In this document: piece by piece, positions 33,763 to 42,336 of the stretch | How the letters are laid out: every line of letters starts with the position of its first letter | How positions within the stretch are numbered: position 1 is the first letter of the stretch | Source of the DNA: Paenibacillus thalictri | Lineage (GTDB): Bacteria > Bacillota > Bacilli > Paenibacillales > NBRC-103111 | NCBI RefSeq assembly: GCF_004307995.1 | Contig: NZ_SIRE01000015.1 | Span: 62,001-126,000, forward strand | Direction: 5' to 3' | Length of the DNA: 64,000 nt | The notes under the pieces: model-generated | What the model was told of the DNA's origin: nothing | Database searches by the model: none | Seen by the model: the letters and a program-made list of their open reading frames with translations, nothing else | Translations under genes and position numbers: made by a program

Positions 33763-33792
33763 AATATACCGCAGTTCCATATCTCAAGTCAA
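33763..33792 (-). promoter_or_regulatory. Promoter of the TetR/ABC exporter operon
   Basis: On the minus strand TTGACT (33792-33787) and TATATT (33768-33763) each match five of six consensus positions and are separated by 18 bp. The -10 box abuts the inverted-repeat operator. Confidence 0.6.
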
Positions 33793-33896
33793 GCGGACAC
33801 CCGCCCTGAATTTGACGCAACGGCAAACAAACCGTCCCCGCATCGGCAGCATGCGTTTGGAGACGGTTTATGGCAGTTTACCACTGAAATGATGTC

Positions 33897-35177
33897 CTAC
33901 ATTAAATATCTGAAATAAATATAAAGGCTCGAAAGCACGATGGACAGAAGCATTAATGGAAACCCGATTTTCAAAAACTTCGCAAAGCGGATAGGATGCC
34001 CCTCCTTGCCTGCCAGTCCGGCAACAATCAGGTTGGCGCTTGCTCCAACCAACGTGCCGTTGCCGCCCAAGCAGGCTCCTAAAGCAAGACTCCACCAGAG
34101 CGGTTCCAGATTGGTTACCCCCATGCTGCCCATTTCCTGAATCAACGGGATCATGGTAGCCACAAACGGGATGTTGTCCAGAAACGCCGAAGCGATCGCG
34201 CTCAGCCATAAGATCAGCATCGAGGTGGCGAGCAGATCCCCTCCGGTGAAGGCGATCGCCTGCTGAGCCAGTTTGGCGATGACACCTGTTTCCACAAGCC
34301 CCGAGACAAGTACAAACAACCCGACAAAAAAGAATAAGGTCGTCCACTCGACATGGCGGAACGCTTCTTCCATTCTCTTCTCACCGGTCAGCAGAAGCAG
34401 CAGAAATGCGCCCGCCAGCGCAACCGCAGCCGATTCAAGATGCAGCGACTGATGCAGGAAGAAGCCGACAATCGTAAGTCCGAGCACCGCCAGACAAGTT
34501 CTCAGCAGCTTAACGTCGGTGATTTCCGCCCGCTCATCCATTTCCATCATCCGCGCCCGCAGCTCCGGAGTTGTCTCGATTTGTCTGCCGAACATGATGA
34601 GGAAAATCGGCAGGTAACTGAGTATAATGATCACGGCAATCGGAGACAGATTGTTGATGAATGCCATAAACGTCAGCTCTTTCACCGCGCTGCCGATCAT
34701 GATGTTCGGAGGATCGCCGATCAGCGTCGCCGTGCCCCCGACATTGGAGGCGATGATTTGCGTAAACAAAAACGGAAACGGCTTGATCTGCAGCGCCCTC
34801 GTAATGCTCAGCGTCACGGGTACCATCAGCAGCACGGTGGTCACGTTGTCCAGAAATGCCGAACCCAATGCGGTGATCAAAGTCAGCGCCAGTAAGATTC
34901 GCTTCGGCTTGCCTTTCGCCAGCTTGGCGGCCTTGAGGGCGATATATTTGAAAAGCCCTGTCTCTGCGGTGACGCTGACAATGATCATCATGCCGACCAG
35001 CAGTCCCAGCGTATTAAAATCGATGTGATGCAGCGCCGTTTCTTGATCGACAATGCCGAACACGACAACCAGAACCGCGCCAAACATAGCCAGAATCGTG
35101 CGGTGGATTTTCTCCGAGATGATGAAACCGTAAATGACCGCAAAAATGACGATAGCCCAAATCGCTTGCTGTTCCAT
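33897..35177 (-). CDS. ArsB/NhaD-superfamily ion transporter
   Basis: A 426-residue membrane protein with about 11-12 helices in two repeats. Each repeat contains the family FLDN motif (LGSAFLDNVTTVLLMVPV near 100, SAFLDNIPFVATMIPL near 325) and a G-rich hairpin (NVGGTATLIGDPPN; CLGGNGTLVGASAN). These are typical of the ArsB/NhaD/P-protein (IT) superfamily; the exact substrate (Na+/H+, anion, arsenite) cannot be assigned and no ars genes are nearby. The ATG at 35177 has GGGAGG 4 nt upstream. It appears to be transcribed alone. Confidence 0.88.
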   Translation of the reverse strand: MEQQAIWAIVIFAVIYGFIISEKIHRTILAMFGAVLVVVFGIVDQETALHHIDFNTLGLLVGMMIIVSVTAETGLFKYIALKAAKLAKGKPKRILLALTLITALGSAFLDNVTTVLLMVPVTLSITRALQIKPFPFLFTQIIASNVGGTATLIGDPPNIMIGSAVKELTFMAFINNLSPIAVIIILSYLPIFLIMFGRQIETTPELRARMMEMDERAEITDVKLLRTCLAVLGLTIVGFFLHQSLHLESAAVALAGAFLLLLLTGEKRMEEAFRHVEWTTLFFFVGLFVLVSGLVETGVIAKLAQQAIAFTGGDLLATSMLILWLSAIASAFLDNIPFVATMIPLIQEMGSMGVTNLEPLWWSLALGACLGGNGTLVGASANLIVAGLAGKEGHPIRFAKFLKIGFPLMLLSIVLSSLYIYFRYLM

Positions 35178-35244
35178 GGTTCCTCCCTTAAAGTCCGTAT
35201 CGGACTCTCTTTTATATTTTACAAAAATACCCAAATGAAAACAC

Positions 35245-35271
35245 AAAAAGAGCCTGTCGTGTGACAGGCTC
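35245..35271 (-). terminator. Intrinsic terminator
   Basis: On the minus strand GAGCCTGTC / GACAGGCTC, loop ACAC, followed by TTTTT. It lies about 180 nt after the stop of the lipoprotein gene at 35451 and before the ion transporter start. The gap 35272-35450 also holds a GCGCCT/AGGCGC hairpin near 35400-35440 and no gene. Confidence 0.75.
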
Positions 35272-35450
35272 CTCCGGAAAGCTTCGATATTTCATTATAG
35301 GATTACAGGTTGCTACTTGAACAGTTATTACAATCATACACGAGTAATCCCTATTTTACAAGCGGTAAAATAGAGATTGCCTGCTGCGGTTCATACAAAG
35401 CGCCTCCCTGCATCACATGACGATACAAGAAGGCGCGTCTCAACTATCGC

Positions 35451-37121
35451 TTATTGCATGGTAACCCAGACACTATGTGTCGCTTCGTCCCATTCCACGT
35501 TGCCGCCAAACTGGTTAACAATAAACGTCAGCGGCACATAAAACGATGCGGAGTCAACAAATGCGGCCTGGTCCATCTTTAACTCTTCGCCATCCACAAC
35601 GGCCGTCCGGCTGTCCGCAGTCAGCACGATGGTTTTCGACGTGGCCGGTTCGGTAATGGTCGCCAAATTCATCTTATCGTCCAACGAAACGTTGGCTCCC
35701 AGTCTAGAGCTTATAAACGAAAGAGGCACCATCGTTACGCCTTCCTTCAGAAACGGCTTGCCCAAGCCGGGTTTAAACGAATCCTCCAAAATAACCGAAA
35801 ATGGCTTGGATTTTGAATTGGAATTGGAAATCGGATTCAACCCCAGTTCCAAATCCTTCGTGAGCAGCAAGAACAATTGCGAAGAAGGATCCATATTTTG
35901 CAGCAGCTCGATGGGATTAAAGTCCGTGTTTTTGCCAATTTGCAGTGCACCTTGAGCGGTATTTACCGGCTCGGCATTAATGAAATTGTTCAGGTTCCAG
36001 ATCTCTCCTGTCGCCGTCATTTTCGCTGAGGAGAGCACCCCGTCCGTAACGGCTTCCAGCGAAGAAACTGCCAGCGTTGTGCTGGATTTACGCAGCTTGA
36101 GGGCGTCGTCGAAATACATGTCGGCCGCCAAATAAGTCTGGTCATTCATCAGCGGCAGCTGTTGAAGCTGCGATTCGTTAACACTGTACGAAGCCATCAG
36201 GGCAAAACTCGCCAGCTGCTTGGCCTGTGCATGGACCACTTCGATTGTTCTTTCGCGATCCTTCAGAATATCCAGTATATTGGCTACCGACGGCAGCTTA
36301 TCCGCCATGGCTCCAACAAGCGGCGCGTCAGACAGCCGTTCCGTCAAAGACGAATCTTCGTCCGTGCCTGAGGTTTGCATGCTCTGTTTCCATTCTTCCA
36401 GCTTAGGGGCCAGGACCGGATAAAACACGTCGTACATCTGGCCGATTAAATCTCTCAGCTCTTTATCGTCCTTCAGCACATTGGTGACAAACGTTTTGAG
36501 CAGCGGAATGACTTCTTTCGCCGTCAGCTCGCCGTGCAGTTTATGAAGCGAAACTCTCTCGCCGTTAATTTTCTCCACTGCGCTCTCCACGCTAATTTTT
36601 CCCGGATTCGGCAGCTGCTTGAACAGATAACTTCTCAAGTTGTCGAGAAACGGGCTTGCTTGCAGCTTCGCCTGAAGTTCCTTGACCAGCTCGGGAAGCG
36701 CTCCTTCCTCCTCAGCAGAAGCCAAATCAATGACAATCGGTTTTTTGATGCCTTCAATAGAAATGGTCAGACGTTCCGGCATAATATGCAATTGAAACGG
36801 AATCGTGCGTTCCGCAATAATGATTCGGCCGGCAGCCGATGCTGTGGTCTGATTTTCCATTTTTACGGTATCCTGATGGATTTCGATATGCTGCAGCAGC
36901 TTTAATAGTTTCTGTTCCATGGAGGACTCCGGTATTTTGGAACCGGGAACGAGATCCAGCACAATAACCGACTTACCTTCGTACGATTTGATCGAATACG
37001 TGCCTGCCAGCGCTTTGCCGACATCCAAACCGCCAATCGCTTGGCAGCCCGACAACACTAAAATGGTAGCGGATAATAGCAGTGCGGCAATCTTTTTTCT
37101 CCATAAGCCGCGAATGAACAT
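35451..37121 (-). CDS. Lipoprotein with C-terminal copper-amine-oxidase-like stalk domain
   Basis: A 556-residue lipoprotein with lipobox VLSGCQ, Cys at about 27. A long helical-beta middle region (about 40-410) is not recognised. The C-terminus (about 440-556) carries two copies of the copper-amine-oxidase N-terminal-like fold (TMVPLSFISSRLGANVSLDD, FYVPLTFIVNQFGGNVEWDE). This domain is common in Paenibacillus surface proteins and is not catalytic. The ATG at 37121 has AAAGAGG about 9 nt upstream; the frame is open to 37184. Extracytoplasmic, otherwise unknown. Confidence 0.78.
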   Translation of the reverse strand: MFIRGLWRKKIAALLLSATILVLSGCQAIGGLDVGKALAGTYSIKSYEGKSVIVLDLVPGSKIPESSMEQKLLKLLQHIEIHQDTVKMENQTTASAAGRIIIAERTIPFQLHIMPERLTISIEGIKKPIVIDLASAEEEGALPELVKELQAKLQASPFLDNLRSYLFKQLPNPGKISVESAVEKINGERVSLHKLHGELTAKEVIPLLKTFVTNVLKDDKELRDLIGQMYDVFYPVLAPKLEEWKQSMQTSGTDEDSSLTERLSDAPLVGAMADKLPSVANILDILKDRERTIEVVHAQAKQLASFALMASYSVNESQLQQLPLMNDQTYLAADMYFDDALKLRKSSTTLAVSSLEAVTDGVLSSAKMTATGEIWNLNNFINAEPVNTAQGALQIGKNTDFNPIELLQNMDPSSQLFLLLTKDLELGLNPISNSNSKSKPFSVILEDSFKPGLGKPFLKEGVTMVPLSFISSRLGANVSLDDKMNLATITEPATSKTIVLTADSRTAVVDGEELKMDQAAFVDSASFYVPLTFIVNQFGGNVEWDEATHSVWVTMQ

Positions 37122-37272
37122 GGGGCATACCTCTTTTCTGTATATAGGTTCCAGCATCAGAGCTTGTATACCTATTCGCCACAAGAGGTGAATTTCCTCT
37201 CTTATCCAGTTTTTTGCGTCTATGGCCTCGTTTCCAAATTCCTACACCGGCTGTCAGCATGGTTCCGGTGTC

Positions 37273-39033
37273 CTACAGCAGCCGGATCGTGAACGTATGG
37301 TCGAGCGGAGTCATCAGGTTGACGAGCAGCGTCTGCACTCCGTTTTGCAGCGGATTGACGCGAATCATCTTCAGCTTATGATCATGCGCTCCGGCGGATA
37401 ATTCCAGCGTATTGCCACCGCACTCGCAGCGGACGGCGCCGTCCGTCCAGAACCAGGCATGGGGCTGAATCGGAACCAGCCCTGCTCCTGTCAACTTGCT
37501 TTCGAGATTAAAGGAAAAAGCGACTTGGGTAAAAACGTCCGGCATGTCGTCCGCCCGCATATGCAGCTTCCATTCCTTATCGCCGGGCGTTACCTCCACA
37601 GCAAGCGTATGCTTCTGCAGATGGGTCACCGGCCGCAGCTGATGCGGCAGCAGATACCATGGGCTGATCGCGGCTTGGGCCGATTCCGGCAGATGCTCCT
37701 GCGGTATCGGGCCGTTATAGCCTTTTTCCATATCGGTTTTCATGAAATAGCCGTCGGGCGTCCGTGCAAAATGCTCCATCTCCACCAGCCCCGGTGTAAA
37801 AGAGGTGAATATTTGCACAGCCAGCAAGTTCACTTGGCCGTGCCGCAGCGCAAACACCGAAGCCGCCCGGGTCATAACCGTGGCGCTGACGTCTCCGTCG
37901 CGGTGCCGCGCTACCGGCGAGCCAAAAGCCAGATGCATCGCGCTGTGCGTGATGCGATCGTGGTGGCCCGCCTGCACACGTCCGGCCAAGTCGCGGTCAA
38001 TCGGATGATGCTCGTTGATGATTTTCACATATTGTTGAGGAAGCTGTGCCCGCTCAAGTCCTTCGATGCTTGTCTGTGGAAAAACCATATAACCCAACAC
38101 CGCATGGTTGTTGACTGGCCCGAGACGAGAGAGATGAGCCGCCGACAAATCGGACATTGCGGCGAATACCGGATCGCGGTCCAACGCCGCCATCATGCGG
38201 TACACCAGGAAATATTCGGATAGGTCGGCCCGCTGGCCGAAATCCTGACGCCCTGAATAATCGGTCACAACGTCGCCGTTCGGATGAACGAGATATACCA
38301 TCATCCGCAAATTTCTGCGCACCGGCTCGAGTAATTCCGGCCTGCCCAGCAGCGTCGCCGTATGATACAACATGATGTCGTTTACCGTGTTGTAGATGCC
38401 GTGGCTGCGCTCCGTCCATTCGCCGTCTTCGGTGCAATCGAGCCCTTCGGCCAGCCATTGGTCGGCGCGGGCGATCAGTGCGTCCATCTTAAAAATATCA
38501 TGCAGCCAGGCTAATGCCGACGTCAGCACCCAGCGGTGATTCGGCGTATGGCAGCCTCCGGTCAGCATCGCGGGAATCGAACGCTCCAGAAACAACTTCA
38601 CCTTGTCCGCTGCGGGTTTTACGTCTGGCCACTCGTCTCGCTCCAATAGTCGGTATAACTGGCCGAAGCCGGTCACGACAAATCCGGTGTCCGGCGGGGA
38701 ATGATAATTGGTCGACCCTAGCGATATGGTGCCGTCCTCATGTTGACGGTTCAGCATGTAGCTGACCGCCAGCTCCAGCCGCGCAAGCAGCCCGGCATCA
38801 TGATAAAACGCGGAATCCGGATTCAGCAGCGCCGCCGCCATCGACGCGATGTGGCTGGCCGTTCCTCCGTGCGTAGGGCTTGGCACGCCAGTCAATTCGC
38901 TGATCACACCGCCGAAATGGCGGCTGGCCGGGTCGGTAATTTGCTGCGATAAAGACTTGCGAACGTTCTGATCGTTCATGGCGACCAGCTTTTCATAAAA
39001 CGGATCTGTTGTCGGCACGGGTTCCGGACTCAT
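37273..39033 (-). CDS. Unassigned probable (alpha/alpha)-barrel enzyme in a sugar locus
   Basis: A 586-residue cytosolic protein without signal peptide. The first two thirds are helical with conserved-looking polar segments: GGCHTPNHRWVLTSALAWLH, SHGIYNTVNDIMLYHTATLL, DVVTDYSGRQDFGQR and NNHAVLGYMVFP. The rest is beta-rich (AVEVTPGDKEWKLHM to the end). This layout resembles (alpha/alpha)6 polysaccharide-degrading enzymes of the heparinase/unsaturated-glucuronyl hydrolase kind, but I cannot assign a family. The ATG at 39033 overlaps the preceding stop in ATGA, with GGAGG 10 nt upstream. It is last in the operon with the sugar isomerase-like gene and importer permeases, so it probably processes the imported oligosaccharide. 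A short hairpin (37244-37270) follows the stop. Confidence 0.6.
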   Translation of the reverse strand: MSPEPVPTTDPFYEKLVAMNDQNVRKSLSQQITDPASRHFGGVISELTGVPSPTHGGTASHIASMAAALLNPDSAFYHDAGLLARLELAVSYMLNRQHEDGTISLGSTNYHSPPDTGFVVTGFGQLYRLLERDEWPDVKPAADKVKLFLERSIPAMLTGGCHTPNHRWVLTSALAWLHDIFKMDALIARADQWLAEGLDCTEDGEWTERSHGIYNTVNDIMLYHTATLLGRPELLEPVRRNLRMMVYLVHPNGDVVTDYSGRQDFGQRADLSEYFLVYRMMAALDRDPVFAAMSDLSAAHLSRLGPVNNHAVLGYMVFPQTSIEGLERAQLPQQYVKIINEHHPIDRDLAGRVQAGHHDRITHSAMHLAFGSPVARHRDGDVSATVMTRAASVFALRHGQVNLLAVQIFTSFTPGLVEMEHFARTPDGYFMKTDMEKGYNGPIPQEHLPESAQAAISPWYLLPHQLRPVTHLQKHTLAVEVTPGDKEWKLHMRADDMPDVFTQVAFSFNLESKLTGAGLVPIQPHAWFWTDGAVRCECGGNTLELSAGAHDHKLKMIRVNPLQNGVQTLLVNLMTPLDHTFTIRLL

Positions 39034-39977
39034 TGTGCAAGCGCCTCCATTTTGCGTATGATTCGATTGTGGCTTTCCTCGATTTCCTCCGGCTTGCAAA
39101 TCGCCTTCAGCTCGTATACTTTCAGCGGCGCATCCCGGACAATGTCCAGGAAATCGTCAAATACGTCCGTCCCGCTGTGCACGTAAGGGCAGTAATGATC
39201 GGAAAGCTCCAGCGTTTCGTGAATATGCAGGCCGTATATATAGCTTTTGAGCGCGTGCGCGTCCTTGACGCTGTCGTACAAGCCCATCCGGTCCATCATC
39301 ATCGCATGGCCGAAATCGTACCAGAGATGCACCGGCGCTCCCTTCAACCCGTCGATGATCGTTTTTGCCTCCTGCGGCGTCGGCATTTGATAGCAGCGTG
39401 AGCGCGTTTCGATCCCAACGATGACGTCGTACCCCTTACGTGCGATATAGTCGCTTACCCGCTCCAAGCTTTCTCCGATTTTTCGCGTGTATACGAGACT
39501 AAGCGCCTCCCGCCGTGACAACATCTCGCCCCACAGCCGCCTGTATTCGGGCGAGTTTTTGCCGAACTCGTGGTACAGCTTTTTGAGCCTGGCGTCGATA
39601 TTGTCCTCAAACGGCACTTCCCCCGGGTGCACAACCACCGCCTCGGCGCCGTACCGGTGCGCGTAATCGATCGAACCGCACAGCAGCTCGATCGCGCGCT
39701 GCCGCTTCGTTTCGTCGTCAAAGCCAAGCAGCACCGAATCGGTGCCGTAATCCGGGTCCGCCACATGCGGGAACGTATTGTGCACACTGGAGACGGCGAT
39801 CTCTCCCTGCTCAATCATCGGCTCGATCGTACTCAGCAGCTCGCGGGTTACGTTATAATTCAACTCCACACGGCGGAATCCAAGCTCCTTGATTTCCTCG
39901 ATCATGCCCCGGCCCGTATCGTGGCGTTTGATGTTCCAGCAGGTCGAAAAAGAATACTCCCCTTTATCCGTAAACAT
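39030..39977 (-). CDS. Sugar phosphate isomerase/epimerase-like TIM-barrel protein
   Basis: A 315-residue protein of the xylose isomerase-like TIM-barrel (AP endonuclease 2) family. Metal-ligand-type residues appear in AVVVHPGEVPFED, VIVGIETRS, LWYDFGHAMMM and IYGLHIHETLE. It likely isomerises or epimerises a sugar or a sugar-derived acid. ATG at 39977 with GGAGG 9 nt upstream. It lies 104 nt after the permease gene and overlaps the next gene by 4 bp. Confidence 0.85.
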   Translation of the reverse strand: MFTDKGEYSFSTCWNIKRHDTGRGMIEEIKELGFRRVELNYNVTRELLSTIEPMIEQGEIAVSSVHNTFPHVADPDYGTDSVLLGFDDETKRQRAIELLCGSIDYAHRYGAEAVVVHPGEVPFEDNIDARLKKLYHEFGKNSPEYRRLWGEMLSRREALSLVYTRKIGESLERVSDYIARKGYDVIVGIETRSRCYQMPTPQEAKTIIDGLKGAPVHLWYDFGHAMMMDRMGLYDSVKDAHALKSYIYGLHIHETLELSDHYCPYVHSGTDVFDDFLDIVRDAPLKVYELKAICKPEEIEESHNRIIRKMEALAQ

Positions 39978-40081
39978 ACTCTATTTCCTCCTTAATGTCC
40001 GCCAGCGGAAGGCTATCCCTTTCCCGGAATCACCGAGTAACCGAATGAATATTTCTCGACTTTCCGCCCTCGGGCTCATCT

Positions 40082-40954
40082 CTATCCTTTGACCGCTCCA
40101 AGCATAATACCCGACACAAAGTAACGCTGCAGCCACGGATACACAAGCAAAATCGGAATCGTCGCAAACATCACGCTGGCCGCCTTCAAGCTTTCCGGCA
40201 AAAACTGCACGACCTGGTTGCCTTCCAGCTGCATCAAATCGTTGGCCATATTATTCATGACCAGCTGGTACAACTTCAACTGAAGCGGATACAAATTTGG
40301 ATTGGTAATATAAAAAAGCGTGTCCATAAACCCGTTCCAGCGGTTCACGGCGTAAAACAAACTCAGCGTTGCAATCACCGGCAGCGACAGCGGCACAACG
40401 ATTTGCCACAGCACGCGGAAATGGCTGGCTCCGTCGATCTCGGCCGACTCGTGCAGGCTGTCGGGAATCGATTTAAAGAAGTTAATCAGAATAATTAGAT
40501 TAAACGGGCTGATCAGCAGCGGCAAAATTAAAGCCCACATCGTGTTCATAAGATGCAGCTGCTTAATCAGAATGTACTCCGGAATAATCCCGCCGCTAAA
40601 AAACATTGTCACCACGATCAGCAGCATAAAAAACTTTCTGCCCCGCAGATTAGGTTTGGTCAGCGGATAAGCGGCGATAACGGACATGAACATACACGAT
40701 ACGGTATACAGCATCGTCAGCGCAACGGTAAAACCCATCGAGCGGATCATAGATACATCTTCAAGCACTTTTTTGAAAGCCTGCATGCTCAGCTCAATCG
40801 GGTAAATCGTCACCTCGCCCGACATAATCGCCCGGTTGGAGCTGAGCGAAATCGATAAAATATGCAAAAAAGGAATCAGGCACAACGCAAGCGCCGCAAA
40901 AATAACGATGTTAATAATAATATCGACCGTACGATCGCCGGCTTTAGCATTCAT
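40082..40954 (-). CDS. Carbohydrate ABC transporter permease, YtcP/LplC type
   Basis: A 290-residue CUT1 permease with six helices and the EAA loop ESAEIDGASHFRVLWQIVVP. The C-terminus VSGIMLGAVKG is typical of YtcP/LplC. The ATG at 40954 has AAAGGAG 9-10 nt upstream; the longer frame to 41014 is not used. It follows the LplB-type gene by 25 nt. The ATPase partner is not encoded here. Confidence 0.93.
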   Translation of the reverse strand: MNAKAGDRTVDIIINIVIFAALALCLIPFLHILSISLSSNRAIMSGEVTIYPIELSMQAFKKVLEDVSMIRSMGFTVALTMLYTVSCMFMSVIAAYPLTKPNLRGRKFFMLLIVVTMFFSGGIIPEYILIKQLHLMNTMWALILPLLISPFNLIILINFFKSIPDSLHESAEIDGASHFRVLWQIVVPLSLPVIATLSLFYAVNRWNGFMDTLFYITNPNLYPLQLKLYQLVMNNMANDLMQLEGNQVVQFLPESLKAASVMFATIPILLVYPWLQRYFVSGIMLGAVKG

Positions 40955-40979
40955 AAGCGGCAACTCCTTTCCAGCAAAA

Positions 40980-41939
40980 TTAGATGATGCCTTGGTCGGT
41001 CGTTTTTTTCGCAATGTAGTTGGCCGTCAGGATGAAGATCAATCCCACTGCGGCCTGAAAGAACCCGACACCGGTCGCTATGGAATATTGGGCGGATTGC
41101 AGGCCCGTTTTGTACACAAAGGTGCTGATGACCTCGGAATATTCGCTGACGGTCACATTGCCAAGCACATAAGGGCGTTCGAAGCCGATCTGCACCAGCT
41201 CGCCCAACTTCATGATCAGCAGGACTACAATCGTCGATTGAATGCCGGGGATGGTGATGTAAAGGATTTTGGTCAAACGTCCTGCTCCATCGACATCCGC
41301 TGCCTCGTACAACTCTTTGTTAATCCCGGTGAGAGCGGCCAAATAAATGATGGTGCCCCAGCCCGCGCTGTGCCACACCCCGGTAGCCAAATACGTGATG
41401 ACCCAATACGTTTTATCCGAAAGCCATGGAATCGCTTCCAGGCCGACATTCGCAAGCATGTTGTTCACAAAGCCGGATTTAGTGGCGAACACTTGATACA
41501 CGATGCCGCCGACGATAACCCAGGATATAAAATGCGGCAAATACAATATCGTTTGCGCCAGCTTTTTGTACATCAGGCTGCGCAGCTCATTCAGCATAAT
41601 CGCGAGAATAATCGGAGCCGGGAAAGAAACGACAAGATCAAGAAAGTTCAACATCAGCGTATTGCGTAAAACGGTGTAAAACTGCCGGTTCTGGAAAATT
41701 TGCTTGAAATTGTCCAGGCCGACCCAAGGGCTTTTGTTAACGCCCTGAAACAAATTGAAGTCCTTAAAAGCAATCGTCACGCCGTACATCGGACCGTATT
41801 TGAACACGAGGAAATAAGCGATCGGCAGCACAAGCAGCACGTAAAGCTGCCAGTTCCGACGCATATACATCCTCGATCCCCCCGGCCGGACAACGGCTGT
41901 CGCAGCTTTTTCGTTAGGCGCAGCAGCGGTTGAGTTCAT
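40980..41939 (-). CDS. Carbohydrate ABC transporter permease, LplB type
   Basis: A 319-residue CUT1 permease: N-terminal cytoplasmic tail, helix LYVLLVLPIAYFLVFKYGPM, LplB hallmark YGVTIAFKDFNLFQGV and PWVGLDNFKQIFQ, EAA loop EAADVDGAGRLTKILYITIP, and C-terminus KKTTDQGII. The ATG at 41939 has AGGAGG 6 nt upstream (41946-41951). The mRNA just above that ribosome site contains a hairpin array whose last stem ends 3 nt before AGGAGG, so translation could be structure-controlled. Confidence 0.93.
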   Translation of the reverse strand: MNSTAAAPNEKAATAVVRPGGSRMYMRRNWQLYVLLVLPIAYFLVFKYGPMYGVTIAFKDFNLFQGVNKSPWVGLDNFKQIFQNRQFYTVLRNTLMLNFLDLVVSFPAPIILAIMLNELRSLMYKKLAQTILYLPHFISWVIVGGIVYQVFATKSGFVNNMLANVGLEAIPWLSDKTYWVITYLATGVWHSAGWGTIIYLAALTGINKELYEAADVDGAGRLTKILYITIPGIQSTIVVLLIMKLGELVQIGFERPYVLGNVTVSEYSEVISTFVYKTGLQSAQYSIATGVGFFQAAVGLIFILTANYIAKKTTDQGII

Positions 41940-41954
41940 TGGGGACCTCCTAAG

Positions 41955-42110
41955 AACTTTGCGGAGCAAAGTTCACATCGTAAGCATTAGCTGGTTTTTG
42001 CGCTAGCAAAAACTTACATCGTAAGCATAAGCTGAGCTTTCCAGAGGAAAGCTGACTTCGTAAGCATTAGCTGGTTTTTGCGCTAGCAAAAACTTACATC
42101 GTAAGCGAAG
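41955..42110 (-). repeat. Tandem array of four leader hairpins with a conserved linker
   Basis: Four perfect 8-bp hairpins at 41955-41973 (AACTTTGC/GCAAAGTT, loop GGA), 41994-42013 and 42074-42093 (identical, GTTTTTGC/GCAAAAAC, loop GCTA) and 42035-42053 (AGCTTTCC/GGAAAGCT, loop AGA). Starts are 39, 41 and 39 nt apart. The linkers share the plus-strand core TCGTAAGCAT(T/A)AGCTG. On the minus-strand mRNA the last hairpin is 3 nt from the permease AGGAGG. The array lies between the binding-protein and permease genes, next to repeat copy C. Stem sequences differ while pairing is kept, which points to a structural role. Confidence 0.85.
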
Positions 42111-42132
42111 CCCCCTCCCCGTGCTTGCCGAG

Positions 42133-42298
42133 ACCACTGAAAAAGCAGCGGAGTGAGCGAAATCATGCTGGAGAAGCGCCAGCGTTCGCTTTTGTCCCCG
42201 AATTTCACCTGCCGCAAGCAGGTAAATTCAAGAAATTCGGGGACAATTGGCGATCGTAAGCATGATTCGCTCATGCAGCGTTCACTTTTTCAGCGGCC
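42133..42298 (-). repeat. 165-bp palindromic dispersed repeat, copy C
   Basis: Read on the minus strand this copy is nearly identical to copy A: GGCCGCTGAAAAAG at 42298, ATCATGCTTACGATCGCC, GTCCCCGAATTTC, apical ACCTGC-TTGCG-GCAGGT, then the complementary arm to CAGTGGTC at 42133. It lies 38 nt after the binding-protein stop and 23 nt before the hairpin array, inside the intercistronic gap of the transporter operon. Confidence 0.88.
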
Positions 42299-42336
42299 CC
42301 GCGCTAGCCAGTTCGGGGGCCGCCTACGCGAATCCG

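Noticed and set aside
37244..37270. ACACCGG/CCGGTGT hairpin after the unassigned enzyme gene
   Set aside because: No T run follows on the minus strand, so it was not called a terminator.
41955..42110. Short repeats that might be read as a CRISPR array
   Set aside because: The repeated units are themselves hairpins with near-identical linkers; there are no unique spacers, no cas genes and only four units.
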